Below, piece after piece: positions 35,099 through 42,993 of a stretch of 64,000 nucleotides of DNA. The notes beneath the pieces are model-generated. The model ran no database searches. It was not told the DNA's origin and was given only the letters and a program-made list of their open reading frames with translations. The position numbers and the translations under genes were made by a program. The DNA lies in the NCBI GenBank assembly GCA_944322005.1, contig CALUNL010000002.1, positions 1 to 64,000 on the forward strand. Direction: 5' to 3'. Origin of the DNA: an uncultured Alistipes sp. GTDB taxonomy: Bacteria; Bacteroidota; Bacteroidia; Bacteroidales; Rikenellaceae. The stretch's first letter is position 1. The number at the start of each line of letters is the position of its first letter.

Positions 35099-36250
35099 TC
35101 AATTTTTCTCCCCTGCCGCACCATCTTCGAGCCGTATGGCGATATTTTTTCCGCATATGCAGGTGAAGCACCAGCGGCGCGAGCCACCCTCGCGCACCCC
35201 GAGGCGCCGGCATATCTCCGCATTCGACATCGGGAAGGCCCGGCGGTAAATCTCCACCCGGCCGCCGCCGAGCTCGCGCTTCAGTCGCCGCGCGTCGAAC
35301 TCCGATATCGCGCCTATGGCGAAGGTCCGTCCCGGAACGCCCTCCGGATACCCCTCCGAAAGGGCCACCCCGTCGTTGCCCCACACGTCGGCACGCCCCG
35401 CAAAGGCCTGCGACACCAGACGTGCGTGCATCAGGGCCGCATCGGGCAGCGTCACATATCCGTACCGTCCCATATCCTGCGGAGCCGGGCTCCACACCGG
35501 TTCCTGCGGCGGATACGGAGTCGAGAACTCGCCACGGCCAACGGCGACCGCCGTGAGTTGCGGCCGCGAACCGTCGGCATATATGTTCACCTCCTTGCAC
35601 TCGCCGTGCAGCGACACCACCTCCACGCGGCAGTCGCCGAAGAGGCGGAACGCCTCGGCAACGTCGAACAGCGGCGAGCACTTCACGCACAGCCGCTCCG
35701 CCACGCGCGAAATCACGTCGCGCAGGGCCACTATGTCCGGCGAACACTCCTGCAGCAGCACCAGCTTCCGCCCGTCGGCACCGCGGCGGTCGGGGTCGGC
35801 ATAACACCAGTCGAAATGCTCGGTGCAGGAGCCGAGATACTCCTCCGCCGGCATGTTCACCACCTCGACGTTCTCTATCCCCATCCGCGAAAAGTTCTCG
35901 CGTGCGGCCGCGGCGAGGGCGGCGTCGCGTTCAAGCGCCACCACGCGGCGGAAACGTCGGGCAAAGGCCGCCGAATCGACGCCGAGTCCGCACGTAAGAT
36001 CAAGCAGCGAACCTCCCGACAGCGGCTTGCGCTCCGCGCACTCGAGGCTCGACGACTGCTCGGCCGCAATCTGCGGAAGGACGGCCCGCGCGGCGTAGTA
36101 GTGCGGCAGTTTCGACTCCACGCGCTGCAGCCTCTTGACCTGCGAGGCCACGGCCGCCGCATGAGGGATGCGCCCGTCGAGGGCTATCTCCACCGGGTCG
36201 CGCCCGATATTCTCCTCCACGGCGCGGCGAACGTCGTCGCGGCACAACAC
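35099..36250 (-). CDS. THUMP-like class I SAM-dependent methyltransferase, N-terminus broken or re-set
   Basis: A protein of about 383 aa with methyltransferase motif I LLDLTCGLGVDSAAFA, YADPDRRGADGRK (motif IV region) and a C-terminal THUMP-like domain (about 300-360). The substrate is unknown; relatives are probable RNA methyltransferases. The frame now opens with GTG at 36250 (VLCRDDVRRAVEEN). Upstream in the same frame lies ATG at 36280, encoding MDRFTI, then a TAA (36262-36260), then ELEV joining the open frame. This suggests a nonsense change at codon 7 with possible restart at GTG/TTG. It follows comEC by 44 bp. Confidence 0.85.
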   Translation of the reverse strand: MLCRDDVRRAVEENIGRDPVEIALDGRIPHAAAVASQVKRLQRVESKLPHYYAARAVLPQIAAEQSSSLECAERKPLSGGSLLDLTCGLGVDSAAFARRFRRVVALERDAALAAAARENFSRMGIENVEVVNMPAEEYLGSCTEHFDWCYADPDRRGADGRKLVLLQECSPDIVALRDVISRVAERLCVKCSPLFDVAEAFRLFGDCRVEVVSLHGECKEVNIYADGSRPQLTAVAVGRGEFSTPYPPQEPVWSPAPQDMGRYGYVTLPDAALMHARLVSQAFAGRADVWGNDGVALSEGYPEGVPGRTFAIGAISEFDARRLKRELGGGRVEIYRRAFPMSNAEICRRLGVREGGSRRWCFTCICGKNIAIRLEDGAAGEKN

Positions 36251-36294
36251 CTCAAGCTCTTATATTGTAAATCTATCCATATTGCCTTCCCAAA

Positions 36295-37761
36295 TCATTT
36301 TACCGAATATACGTCACCTCTCCGCACGAAGCCCCACGACACTACGGTTGCGGCGGCAAACACCATGTAGGCTGCTGCAACCGCCACCGCCGGAATCCTC
36401 ACGTCGGCATGTCCCCACCCCGCCGACGCGGCCGCGCCGACAACGGCATTCTGCACCTCCGCCGCAAAGCCTGCACCCTTCAGCAGCCACACGGCCGGAG
36501 CCGCCGGCAGCAGAAGCGCCGCAACGGACAGCAGTACGACAAGATAGGCCGTAAGTATCACCAGCGGGTTCAGAAGTATGCCTATGAAGGATACCGTACC
36601 GAAAACGTACGATATGAGGGGCATTGTGACGGCGGTCGCGACGGCACCGACCACGACGGTGCCCGAAACGGCGTTCGGCAGGCGGTGCCGCGTGCGGACG
36701 AGTCGGTAGAGCGGCACTCCCCAGAATATTATTCCGGCCACGGCGATGAACGAGAGCTGGAAACTTATGTCGAACAGCACGTGGGGATCAGTAACGAGCA
36801 TGACGAACGCCGTCACGGCCAGTATGTTCGCCGAGGCATACTCGCGCGAGAGGCCCAGCGACAGCTGCAGGGCGGAGAACATCACAGCGGCCCGCACCAC
36901 GCTCGGCGAAAAGGAGCAGACGGAGGCGTAGAGCCATATCGCAGCCACGGCTGCCGCGCCCTTGATTATGTTTCCGTAACGCGCAAGCGGGACGGCCCAC
37001 AGCAGGGCATTTACGATAAGAAAGACTATTCCGACATGGAGTCCCGAGACTGCCAGCAGGTGCGACGCGCCCGAAAGCGAATAGGAGCGCCTCAACGCAG
37101 GGGTTATCTCGCTGCGGTCGCCGGCCGACATCGACAGTACGACGGCCCGTCCGCCGCCTTCGGGCATCAGGCCGCGGATGCGGTCGGCACAGCGCACGTG
37201 GAGCGTACGGTGCGAGGATGGTTTCACCCCGCAGAGTGATGACGGATACAGGTACACCGTGCCTACATGTCCGCGATGGTACATGAGCGAGGCGTAGCTT
37301 CCCTCGTAGAACGGCCTTATCGCCGCCACGGCCGAAATCTCGTCGCCGAACGAGCACCCTTCGAGCGCATCCCCGAAGAGGACCACCCCGACACCATCGA
37401 CCGAACCGTTTTCGGCACAGCTTTCGACCACCGCCGAAGCACGCGGATGCTCCGCCGACGCAGCCGGATTCTCCACGAGGCGGAAGGTCATGTGCATCCG
37501 TTCCCCGTAGGGGACCTCGGGCGGGGTATTCACGCCGTAGAGGAGCGCGCCAAGCGAGAAAAGTGCCGCCGCGACGGACAGGGCTGCAAAACGCCCGAGC
37601 AGCACGGCGGAGAGCACCGACACGGCCGCAGCCGTGCACCATACCCATGCGTCGGCCTCCACACGGCATGAAAAAGCGATGCCGACGGCCAGCGGCACAA
37701 GGGCCGCGACCATCGGCATCGTCTTCAGACGTTCTGATATGTTTTCGGCGGAAAAGCCCAT
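36295..37761 (-). CDS. comEC: ComEC/Rec2-family DNA-uptake channel, without metallo-beta-lactamase domain
   Basis: The 488-aa membrane protein has three N-terminal helices, a DUF4131-like soluble part (about 80-200) and the Competence domain. That domain contains the hallmark LSGASHLLAVSGLHVGIV, SFSPSVVRAAVM, and DPHVLFDISFQLSFIAVAGI, and six to seven helices follow. The protein ends soon after the channel (VVSWGFVRRGDVYSVK) and lacks the C-terminal beta-lactamase domain of Bacillus ComEC. I prefer ATG at 37761 over GTG at 37770 because the promoter ends at 37784. It lies 28-37 bp downstream of the phage-type operon on the same strand. Confidence 0.9.
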   Translation of the reverse strand: MGFSAENISERLKTMPMVAALVPLAVGIAFSCRVEADAWVWCTAAAVSVLSAVLLGRFAALSVAAALFSLGALLYGVNTPPEVPYGERMHMTFRLVENPAASAEHPRASAVVESCAENGSVDGVGVVLFGDALEGCSFGDEISAVAAIRPFYEGSYASLMYHRGHVGTVYLYPSSLCGVKPSSHRTLHVRCADRIRGLMPEGGGRAVVLSMSAGDRSEITPALRRSYSLSGASHLLAVSGLHVGIVFLIVNALLWAVPLARYGNIIKGAAAVAAIWLYASVCSFSPSVVRAAVMFSALQLSLGLSREYASANILAVTAFVMLVTDPHVLFDISFQLSFIAVAGIIFWGVPLYRLVRTRHRLPNAVSGTVVVGAVATAVTMPLISYVFGTVSFIGILLNPLVILTAYLVVLLSVAALLLPAAPAVWLLKGAGFAAEVQNAVVGAAASAGWGHADVRIPAVAVAAAYMVFAAATVVSWGFVRRGDVYSVK

Positions 37762-37765
37762 CTGC

Positions 37766-37782
37766 GTCACGCTTTACGTGAC
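37766..37782 (-). promoter_or_regulatory. Inverted repeat GTCACG-N5-CGTGAC at the comEC transcript start
   Basis: Perfect 6-bp arms lie between the -7 motif and the comEC ATG. It could be a repressor site or a 5' hairpin in the mRNA. Confidence 0.4.
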
Positions 37783-37783
37783 A

Positions 37784-37791
37784 CAAAGATA
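37784..37791 (-). promoter_or_regulatory. -7 promoter motif TATCTTTG for comEC
   Basis: TAnnTTTG match on the minus strand, 22 bp before the preferred comEC ATG and 7 bp after the endolysin stop codon. Confidence 0.65.
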
Positions 37792-37798
37792 CGCAAAA

Positions 37799-38245
37799 TC
37801 ACGGTTTTCCGGCCTCTCCCTCCCCGAAATCATCGACATAGAGCTGCCATCCGCGCATCACCTCGCCGCGATCGGCGCCGGTTCCGTTCTCGACCTCCGA
37901 CATGGCGGCCACGACCTTCGGCATCACCGATGGGTCGGAGGTGTCTATCCTGCGGTCGGGGTCGATTCCCGTGCGGAGAGCCACGCGGCGGATATACGCC
38001 TGCGTGTCGTTCTCCGACGGCGGGGCGTAGCGCGAAATCATCTTCGAGAGCGTGTCGCACCCGTAGCGCACGGAGTAGGTGTGCAGCAGCACGAACATGG
38101 CGCGGTAGCCCCACTCCATCGACTCGAATTGCCTGAACTCGGGGTCGGTGCTTTCGGCCTTCTCGCCCTTGTAGCGCACCTTCGAGCGGCGGATGTTGCC
38201 GGGGTTAAGGTTTCTCAGTCCCCGGCTCTTCTTCAAAGTATTCAT
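37799..38245 (-). CDS. Phage-type endolysin / structural protein P5-like
   Basis: The 148-aa protein carries RGLRNLNPGNIRRSKV, FRQFESMEWGYRAMFVLLHTY, MISRYAPPSENDTQAYI and AALRTGIDPD-like blocks. These are shared by phage muralytic proteins often named structural protein P5 in Bacteroidetes prophages. Glu residues in FESMEWG and PSEND are candidates for the active site. A cell-wall-degrading lysin is inferred from this likeness and from the overlapping holin gene upstream (41 bp overlap). It is the last gene of the phage-type operon. Confidence 0.8.
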   Translation of the reverse strand: MNTLKKSRGLRNLNPGNIRRSKVRYKGEKAESTDPEFRQFESMEWGYRAMFVLLHTYSVRYGCDTLSKMISRYAPPSENDTQAYIRRVALRTGIDPDRRIDTSDPSVMPKVVAAMSEVENGTGADRGEVMRGWQLYVDDFGEGEAGKP

Positions 38246-38663
38246 CTCCCAGTTCGTTTTTCATGCGGCGGCGGACATAGCGGCGCATCCACCCGAAGAG
38301 CCTCGAATCGGAGAGCTGCGACGCGTTCTCGAGGAACGACCACATCTCCACTCCGCAGATAAAGCCCGTGAACAGGCGCGTGATGTTCGACTCCACGAAA
38401 TCGAGTATGCAGCTCTCGATGAGCCACATCATCGCAATCGCGATTACGACGAACCCCGCCTTGCGGACGGTGCGCCAGGCCAGGCGGCTCTCGAAGCACC
38501 ACCGCCGCCCCTCGCCGCGGGCCGCGCTCCGGTCGGCCAGGACCCCCGTGACGAAGTCCACCGCCACGAAGAGCAGCGCGCAGCATACGAGCGGACGTAT
38601 GGGTGCAAAGAGGGCCGCGACACCCATCGCCGCGGCACTAACGTATTTGAACAAAACCTCCAT
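38205..38663 (-). CDS. Phage holin-family membrane protein
   Basis: The 152-aa protein has hydrophobic helices near 8-45 (LVCCALLFVAVDFVTGVLAD, the typical bacteriophage holin family pattern) and 68-90 (RKAGFVVIAIAMMWLIESCIL). An amphipathic C-terminal half with Arg/Lys-rich RRYVRRRMKNELGDEYFEEE follows. The family makes inner-membrane pores that release endolysin. It overlaps the endolysin gene by 41 bp and the connector gene by 26 bp, so the three are tightly coupled. Confidence 0.85.
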   Translation of the reverse strand: MEVLFKYVSAAAMGVAALFAPIRPLVCCALLFVAVDFVTGVLADRSAARGEGRRWCFESRLAWRTVRKAGFVVIAIAMMWLIESCILDFVESNITRLFTGFICGVEMWSFLENASQLSDSRLFGWMRRYVRRRMKNELGDEYFEEEPGTEKP

Positions 38664-39111
38664 TGAGCGAACAGTGTTTTACGGCATCGGCCGAGGGGTC
38701 GTACTCCGGATATGAGGCGGCATTCTCCGCGAGGTGGTCGGAGAGCCTCTCCAGGAGCAGCCGCAGACGGCGGCGCAGCGAGCGCTGCAGTTCGTCGGCC
38801 GCATCAGACGAAGCCGCCGCCGACCATGTGCCCTTCGGCACCGTCAGCCCGGACTGCCCGCTGCGGACGTTGAGCGAGCGCTGCACCAACACCCTGACGG
38901 CCATGGCCAGGGCCGGAGCGACGTAGTCCGTCTTCAGGGATGCATACTCGCCGTCCGGGAGCATGGCGTAGAGGCTCTTCCCGACCACCGGCTCGATGTA
39001 GCGGTGGCCGGCGGCGGCAATGTCGGCCGCGGAGATCGCATCGGGCGAGACATACTCGCCGTCGGTGAAGGCCAGTCTGACGACCTCTTCGCATGTAATC
39101 AGCGTATTCAT
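38638..39111 (-). CDS. DUF6712-like phage connector protein
   Basis: The 157-aa, mostly helical protein (CEEVVRLAFTDGEYVSPDAIS, AAGHRYIEPVVGKSLYAML, then AMAVRVLVQRSLNVRSGQSG) resembles the DUF6712/head-tail connector proteins next to portal genes in Bacteroidetes prophages. This naming is from memory and moderate in confidence. It sits 4 bp after the portal gene stop and overlaps the holin start. Confidence 0.65.
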   Translation of the reverse strand: MNTLITCEEVVRLAFTDGEYVSPDAISAADIAAAGHRYIEPVVGKSLYAMLPDGEYASLKTDYVAPALAMAVRVLVQRSLNVRSGQSGLTVPKGTWSAAASSDAADELQRSLRRRLRLLLERLSDHLAENAASYPEYDPSADAVKHCSLNGGFVQIR

Positions 39112-39115
39112 CTCT

Positions 39116-40336
39116 CTAACCGATTTTAGTTACGTTGTACTTGGTTATCTCCGACAGGAACGCCTGCTGGCGCTCATCCTCCGGGTCGTAGTCGAGGCCG
39201 TCGGCCTTGCGCGCCTCCCATACCTTCATGTATATCGGCTTGGAGCGCGTCGGCGGACGGTTGACAATCTGCAGCGACGAGGTGTCGATACCGAGCACCG
39301 ACTGCATGACGCCGGTTATCGGCTCCATAATCTCGGCCTGCTCGGCAAGGATGACGGTGTTGAGCGCCACCTCGTACTCGTGGAGGATGCGCTCCGAGTC
39401 GAATCCCGACGAGTAGTCGAGACCGCTCAGGGAGCGGAACCACGAGTGGGCGACGACGATGTCGCCCGTGGCCTGGTCGTGCAGGTCCTTCCAGTCGCCC
39501 TCGTTCTGCGACGATATCGGGATGAAGCGCGAGTTGTCGTCGGCGCTGCCGTTCTTTATCACGAACATCACCTGCCCCGGACGCCCCGCAAAGCGCTCCT
39601 CGGCCACACGCACGAGCTGCGCCGCCTCGGCCTCGCTGTCGACGGCGTCGTCTATCATCATCACGCCCGAGAGCTGGAACGAGTTGTCCAGGCGCGAGAT
39701 GTTCCACCGGTCGGTCTTGTAGGCTATGGCCGAGACATTCATCCCGGCGATGTAGGGCGGCACGCCGTAGTGCTCGAACATCGGCTCGTAGTCCTTGTAG
39801 TGGATTATCGAGCGCAGCGTTCCGTCGGCCTGCTCCTCGAATGCCGGGTACAGGGGCAGCGACTTGGCCTCCTTCATCGAGAACTCCGCCCAGTCGTGGT
39901 GCAGCAGCACATGGCGGCCGTCGCGGGCCATGCGGCAGCGCGTGGCATCCTGATGGTAGAGCGAGAGGAAGGTGTGGCCGGTATCGGTCACCACCTCGAG
40001 GAATGCGTTGCCGAAGAGCGACTTGTCGAAGGCTATCTTGTTTATGACCTGCCGCAGCGACTCGCCGCACCCGTTCACGCGGTCGATAAGGCTCCCGAGC
40101 AGCGTCTGTCCGACATCGAACGAGAATCCCTTGCCCGAGATGTAGTCGGCCTTGTCGTTGATGATGCGGCGGTGGGTCGTCGAGCGGCGCGACATGAGCG
40201 CCAGCGCATACGGGAAGAGGTTGTCGCTGCCCCACCGCCAGAACTCGGCCCCGTGGACCGGCGCCGACCTCATGACGGGTTCGCCGGCTGTGTTGCCGAC
40301 CCCGCAGACAACGCTTTTTAACGATTTTTTCTCCAT
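39116..40336 (-). CDS. Phage portal protein
   Basis: The 406-aa protein matches the HK97/PBSX portal family: FWRWGSDNLFPYALALMSRRSTTHRRIINDKADYISG at the N-terminus, KIAFDKSLFGNAFLEVV, the central beta domain, and SGLDYSSGFDSERILHEYEVALN before the long helix. Portals form the dodecameric vertex through which DNA passes. Its presence without a terminase gene is the main puzzle of this locus. The gene order (capsid, then portal) is the reverse of most tailed phages. Confidence 0.85.
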   Translation of the reverse strand: MEKKSLKSVVCGVGNTAGEPVMRSAPVHGAEFWRWGSDNLFPYALALMSRRSTTHRRIINDKADYISGKGFSFDVGQTLLGSLIDRVNGCGESLRQVINKIAFDKSLFGNAFLEVVTDTGHTFLSLYHQDATRCRMARDGRHVLLHHDWAEFSMKEAKSLPLYPAFEEQADGTLRSIIHYKDYEPMFEHYGVPPYIAGMNVSAIAYKTDRWNISRLDNSFQLSGVMMIDDAVDSEAEAAQLVRVAEERFAGRPGQVMFVIKNGSADDNSRFIPISSQNEGDWKDLHDQATGDIVVAHSWFRSLSGLDYSSGFDSERILHEYEVALNTVILAEQAEIMEPITGVMQSVLGIDTSSLQIVNRPPTRSKPIYMKVWEARKADGLDYDPEDERQQAFLSEITKYNVTKIG

Positions 40337-40346
40337 TTGTGCATGT

Positions 40347-40832
40347 TTAAGGATTGGTTATTGTCGCTGCCGGCTCGGCATCCTCCGACGCGAGCACGAG
40401 CGTGAGCGTCGGCGAATCGGAGAGCCCGGCTCCCGACTGCGAGTGCAGCGAGACCAGACGCAGCGGCTGTTCGCCGCCCAGGCGCTCGGAGTACCCGCCG
40501 AGCAGTGTCCTGCCGTCGTTCAGCCGGATGTACGCCACGAACCCCTCGGACAGCGCTCGGGACAGAAAGTCGCCGGAGAGCCATTCGCCGGCCATGTTCC
40601 GGTCCGACACGAGCGTAAGCGTATGCCGTACCGACACCGGGCCCGGGGAGCCGCTGCACAGCTCCTCGAAACCCGAGCGGTCGTCAAGCAGCGGCACCTC
40701 GTCGGCCGTGCCCGAGAATACGACGTAGCACCCGTTGCTGCCGAAACTGGCACTCCCGACATCGCCGGGGGCGTAGAGCCTGACGGCCGCAATGCCCCCG
40801 ACGGGTTTGTATTTGCCAACATTCGGCTCCAT
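40347..40832 (-). CDS. Unrecognised protein between capsid and portal genes
   Basis: A 161-aa beta-rich protein (FGSNGCYVVFSGTADEVPLLD, RHTLTLVSDRNMAGEWL, SPTLTLVLASEDAEPAATI) with no signal peptide or membrane helix. It lies 6 bp after the capsid gene and 10 bp before portal. By position it could be a capsid decoration or head-completion protein; no family is recognised. Confidence 0.7.
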   Translation of the reverse strand: MEPNVGKYKPVGGIAAVRLYAPGDVGSASFGSNGCYVVFSGTADEVPLLDDRSGFEELCSGSPGPVSVRHTLTLVSDRNMAGEWLSGDFLSRALSEGFVAYIRLNDGRTLLGGYSERLGGEQPLRLVSLHSQSGAGLSDSPTLTLVLASEDAEPAATITNP

Positions 40833-40838
40833 GGCCCG

Positions 40839-41813
40839 CTACTCGAGAAGATAGACAATCGACAGCAGACGGTCGTCGAGAATCTCCGTTCCGGCGAGGA
40901 AGACGGCTCTCTGACGGTTCTCCATCTCGTCAGGGTTGTACCACATGCGCACCTCGTTCTCCGGCATGTCGGCCGTATTGAGGGCAAGCACCAGGTTGCG
41001 GCGGTCGGTCAGGATGCAGAACTCGCGCGAGAACTCTATGTTCTCCGCATACTTGCTCAGGTCGACGTCAACCACCGGGATGCCATGGTAGTAGAGGTCC
41101 TGACGACCTTCGACGCTCTCGCGGTAGGAGGTGTCGCAGCCCTTTTCATCGAGTTCGGTCTGGTAGGCGTTGTAGATGTCGGAGGTGACGAAGTAGACGA
41201 GATTGCCCTCCGAGCGCAGGCTGCGCAGCTCCGGCGACGACATCGTCCACAGCTTCTCGAAACGTTCCGCCACGGACTTGTAGTCCCCGTCGGCATAGGA
41301 TGCCGCCTTCATCTCCACGGATGTGCCGGATATGCCGCGGTCTATGGCCTTGAGGAAACCGTCGAACGTGTTGAACGAAGATATGCCTCCATCCGTATCG
41401 CCGGCCCACATCGTAACACGTACGCTCTCGGCTATGGCGCGGCGGAAGAGCTCCGTCTCGGCCTTCTCGAGTTCGGTCCCGGTGAGGTCGCCGAGGTTCA
41501 CGTCGGCGGAGTTGGTGATGAGCTCGAAGACCATCGAGAAGTAGTCTTCGGCCGAGAATGACGATTCGGCCTTCACCTTGTGCATCGGTATGGTCTTCTG
41601 CAGCTTGGTGGCGTTCTTGCCGCCTGACCAGCCTCCGGCATAGGCCTGGAGGACGTTGTCGGGACGGCTCCACACCTGCACCGTGGTAGGCATCGGCAGG
41701 TTGTAGAGCACCCTTATGCCCAGCTCCTCGGCGGACTTGCCGCAGAACGACGGGCGGAAAAAGATCGTTTCGACTTCGTGATTCTTGTAAGTCTTCGGAT
41801 TTTCAATCAGCAT
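40839..41813 (-). CDS. Phage major capsid protein
   Basis: The 324-aa protein has features of a HK97-fold coat protein. These are an N-terminal arm, IPMHKVKAESSFSAEDYFSMVFELITN followed by a long helix (GTELEKAETELFRRAIAESVRVTMW), a helix-rich P-domain (YKSVAERFEKLW), and a beta-rich end with GIPVVDVDLSKY and RRNLVLALNTADMPENEVRMWYNPDEME. The identification rests on fold-like pattern, size and the neighbouring ClpP-type protease and portal genes. Confidence 0.75.
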   Translation of the reverse strand: MLIENPKTYKNHEVETIFFRPSFCGKSAEELGIRVLYNLPMPTTVQVWSRPDNVLQAYAGGWSGGKNATKLQKTIPMHKVKAESSFSAEDYFSMVFELITNSADVNLGDLTGTELEKAETELFRRAIAESVRVTMWAGDTDGGISSFNTFDGFLKAIDRGISGTSVEMKAASYADGDYKSVAERFEKLWTMSSPELRSLRSEGNLVYFVTSDIYNAYQTELDEKGCDTSYRESVEGRQDLYYHGIPVVDVDLSKYAENIEFSREFCILTDRRNLVLALNTADMPENEVRMWYNPDEMENRQRAVFLAGTEILDDRLLSIVYLLE

Positions 41814-41856
41814 TTTCTTGGAATTTTCGTTTTACAACAGGTTGGTTTTTGCGGAT

Positions 41857-42726
41857 TCACAGACGGCGGAAGCATCTGGCGTCCTCGGCATATGCCGCCG
41901 CATTGGGCGAAAGGCGCGACTCGTCGGCACCCGGATCCTCACGCGGGAGGGTCGAGGTCGGGGGCGCCGCATTCTGGTTCTCCTCGAAGACAATGGCCGA
42001 ACGCTCACGCTCGCGCTCCCCGCCGGGTTCGTGCAGTATGTTGCGGTCGCACTCCGGGAGTTCCGTTTCCCGTCCGATTCCGAACAGGCGGCCGATACGG
42101 CCGGCAATGGCTCGTACCGGGGATTCGGCACTTCTCTCCTCCCCCACGATGCGGTCCACCAGACCGGCCTCGAGAGCCTCCTGCGGCGAGAGCCAGCGGC
42201 CGCTGCCGCCGTTCTCGGACATCAGTGCGGCAAACTCCTCCGCCGGGCGGCCCGAACGCGCCGCATAGAGCGCGGCGATGCGTTCGTCGGTCTTTTGCAG
42301 CAGCTCCACACGTGCCGAGAGTTCGGCGGCGTTGCCCTCGACCGAACAGCTCGAATTGTGTATGAGGTAGAGCGCGTTAGCCGATATCTCGCGGCATCCC
42401 TCGCCGGCTGCCTGCGCGATTATGGTCGCCGCCGAGGCGGTATAGCCGTAACAGCGCGTGCGGATGGTGGCGCCGAGCGACGCAAGAGCCTCGTATATGA
42501 GCAGCGCGTCGTTCACGTCGCCCCCGGCCGAACGGATGTTCACCTCCACCTCCGGGGCCTCTATCTGCGAGATTCGCTCGACCTGGCTGCGGAACTTCTC
42601 GTATGTGGCCACACGCTCCGAAGGTTCGTCGAACTGGCACTCTTCCGGTACGCCGATGATGCCCTCGATGTCGATGACGCAGCATGCGGACGAGTCGGAG
42701 ATTCCGATTTTAGATTCCATTTTCAT
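41857..42726 (-). CDS. ClpP-like prohead maturation protease
   Basis: The 289-aa protein has a ClpP-type serine protease domain (about 15-200). It shows EVNIRSAGGDVNDALLIYEAL, the nucleophile region GYTASAATIIAQAA (Ser98), YLIHNSS (His123), and GLVDRIVG, whose Asp190 may be the acid. The last 80 residues are disordered and rich in Glu, Pro and Arg, possibly a scaffolding tail. Such enzymes cut scaffold and capsid during head assembly. It lies 43 bp upstream of the capsid gene. Confidence 0.87.
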   Translation of the reverse strand: MKMESKIGISDSSACCVIDIEGIIGVPEECQFDEPSERVATYEKFRSQVERISQIEAPEVEVNIRSAGGDVNDALLIYEALASLGATIRTRCYGYTASAATIIAQAAGEGCREISANALYLIHNSSCSVEGNAAELSARVELLQKTDERIAALYAARSGRPAEEFAALMSENGGSGRWLSPQEALEAGLVDRIVGEERSAESPVRAIAGRIGRLFGIGRETELPECDRNILHEPGGERERERSAIVFEENQNAAPPTSTLPREDPGADESRLSPNAAAYAEDARCFRRL

Positions 42727-42733
42727 TTCACAT

Positions 42734-42991
42734 TCATTTTCTTCTTTCGTAAATAATGTCCCTCACCTTTTCGTAGGAGCAGCAGAAGTCGGCTGCAGCC
42801 TGTTCCATGGCCCTGACGCGCCCCCGTCCCTCGCCCACGAGCCGCTCCACGCGGCTGCGTATGGCGCGGCACTCGAGCGACCGCACATTCATCAGGCCCT
42901 GGTCCCAGAGCCACATCACGACCTGCGCCGCGTCCCGTCCCCGCACCTCCTCGAGCAGCGGGGCGACGAGTCTTTCACCGTGCCGTGTCAT
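42734..42991 (-). CDS. 85-aa helical protein with CCSYEKVR motif
   Basis: A small basic and helical protein: RLVAPLLEEVRGRDAAQVVMWLWDQGLMN, SRVERLVGEGRGRVRAMEQAA and FCCSYEKVRDIIYER. The alternating short helices suggest a helix-turn-helix or adaptor, but no family is recognised with confidence. It starts 2 bp after the 794-aa protein and ends 7 bp before the protease. The start at 42991 avoids running into the upstream gene. Confidence 0.7.
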   Translation of the reverse strand: MTRHGERLVAPLLEEVRGRDAAQVVMWLWDQGLMNVRSLECRAIRSRVERLVGEGRGRVRAMEQAAADFCCSYEKVRDIIYERRK

Positions 42992-42993
42992 TG

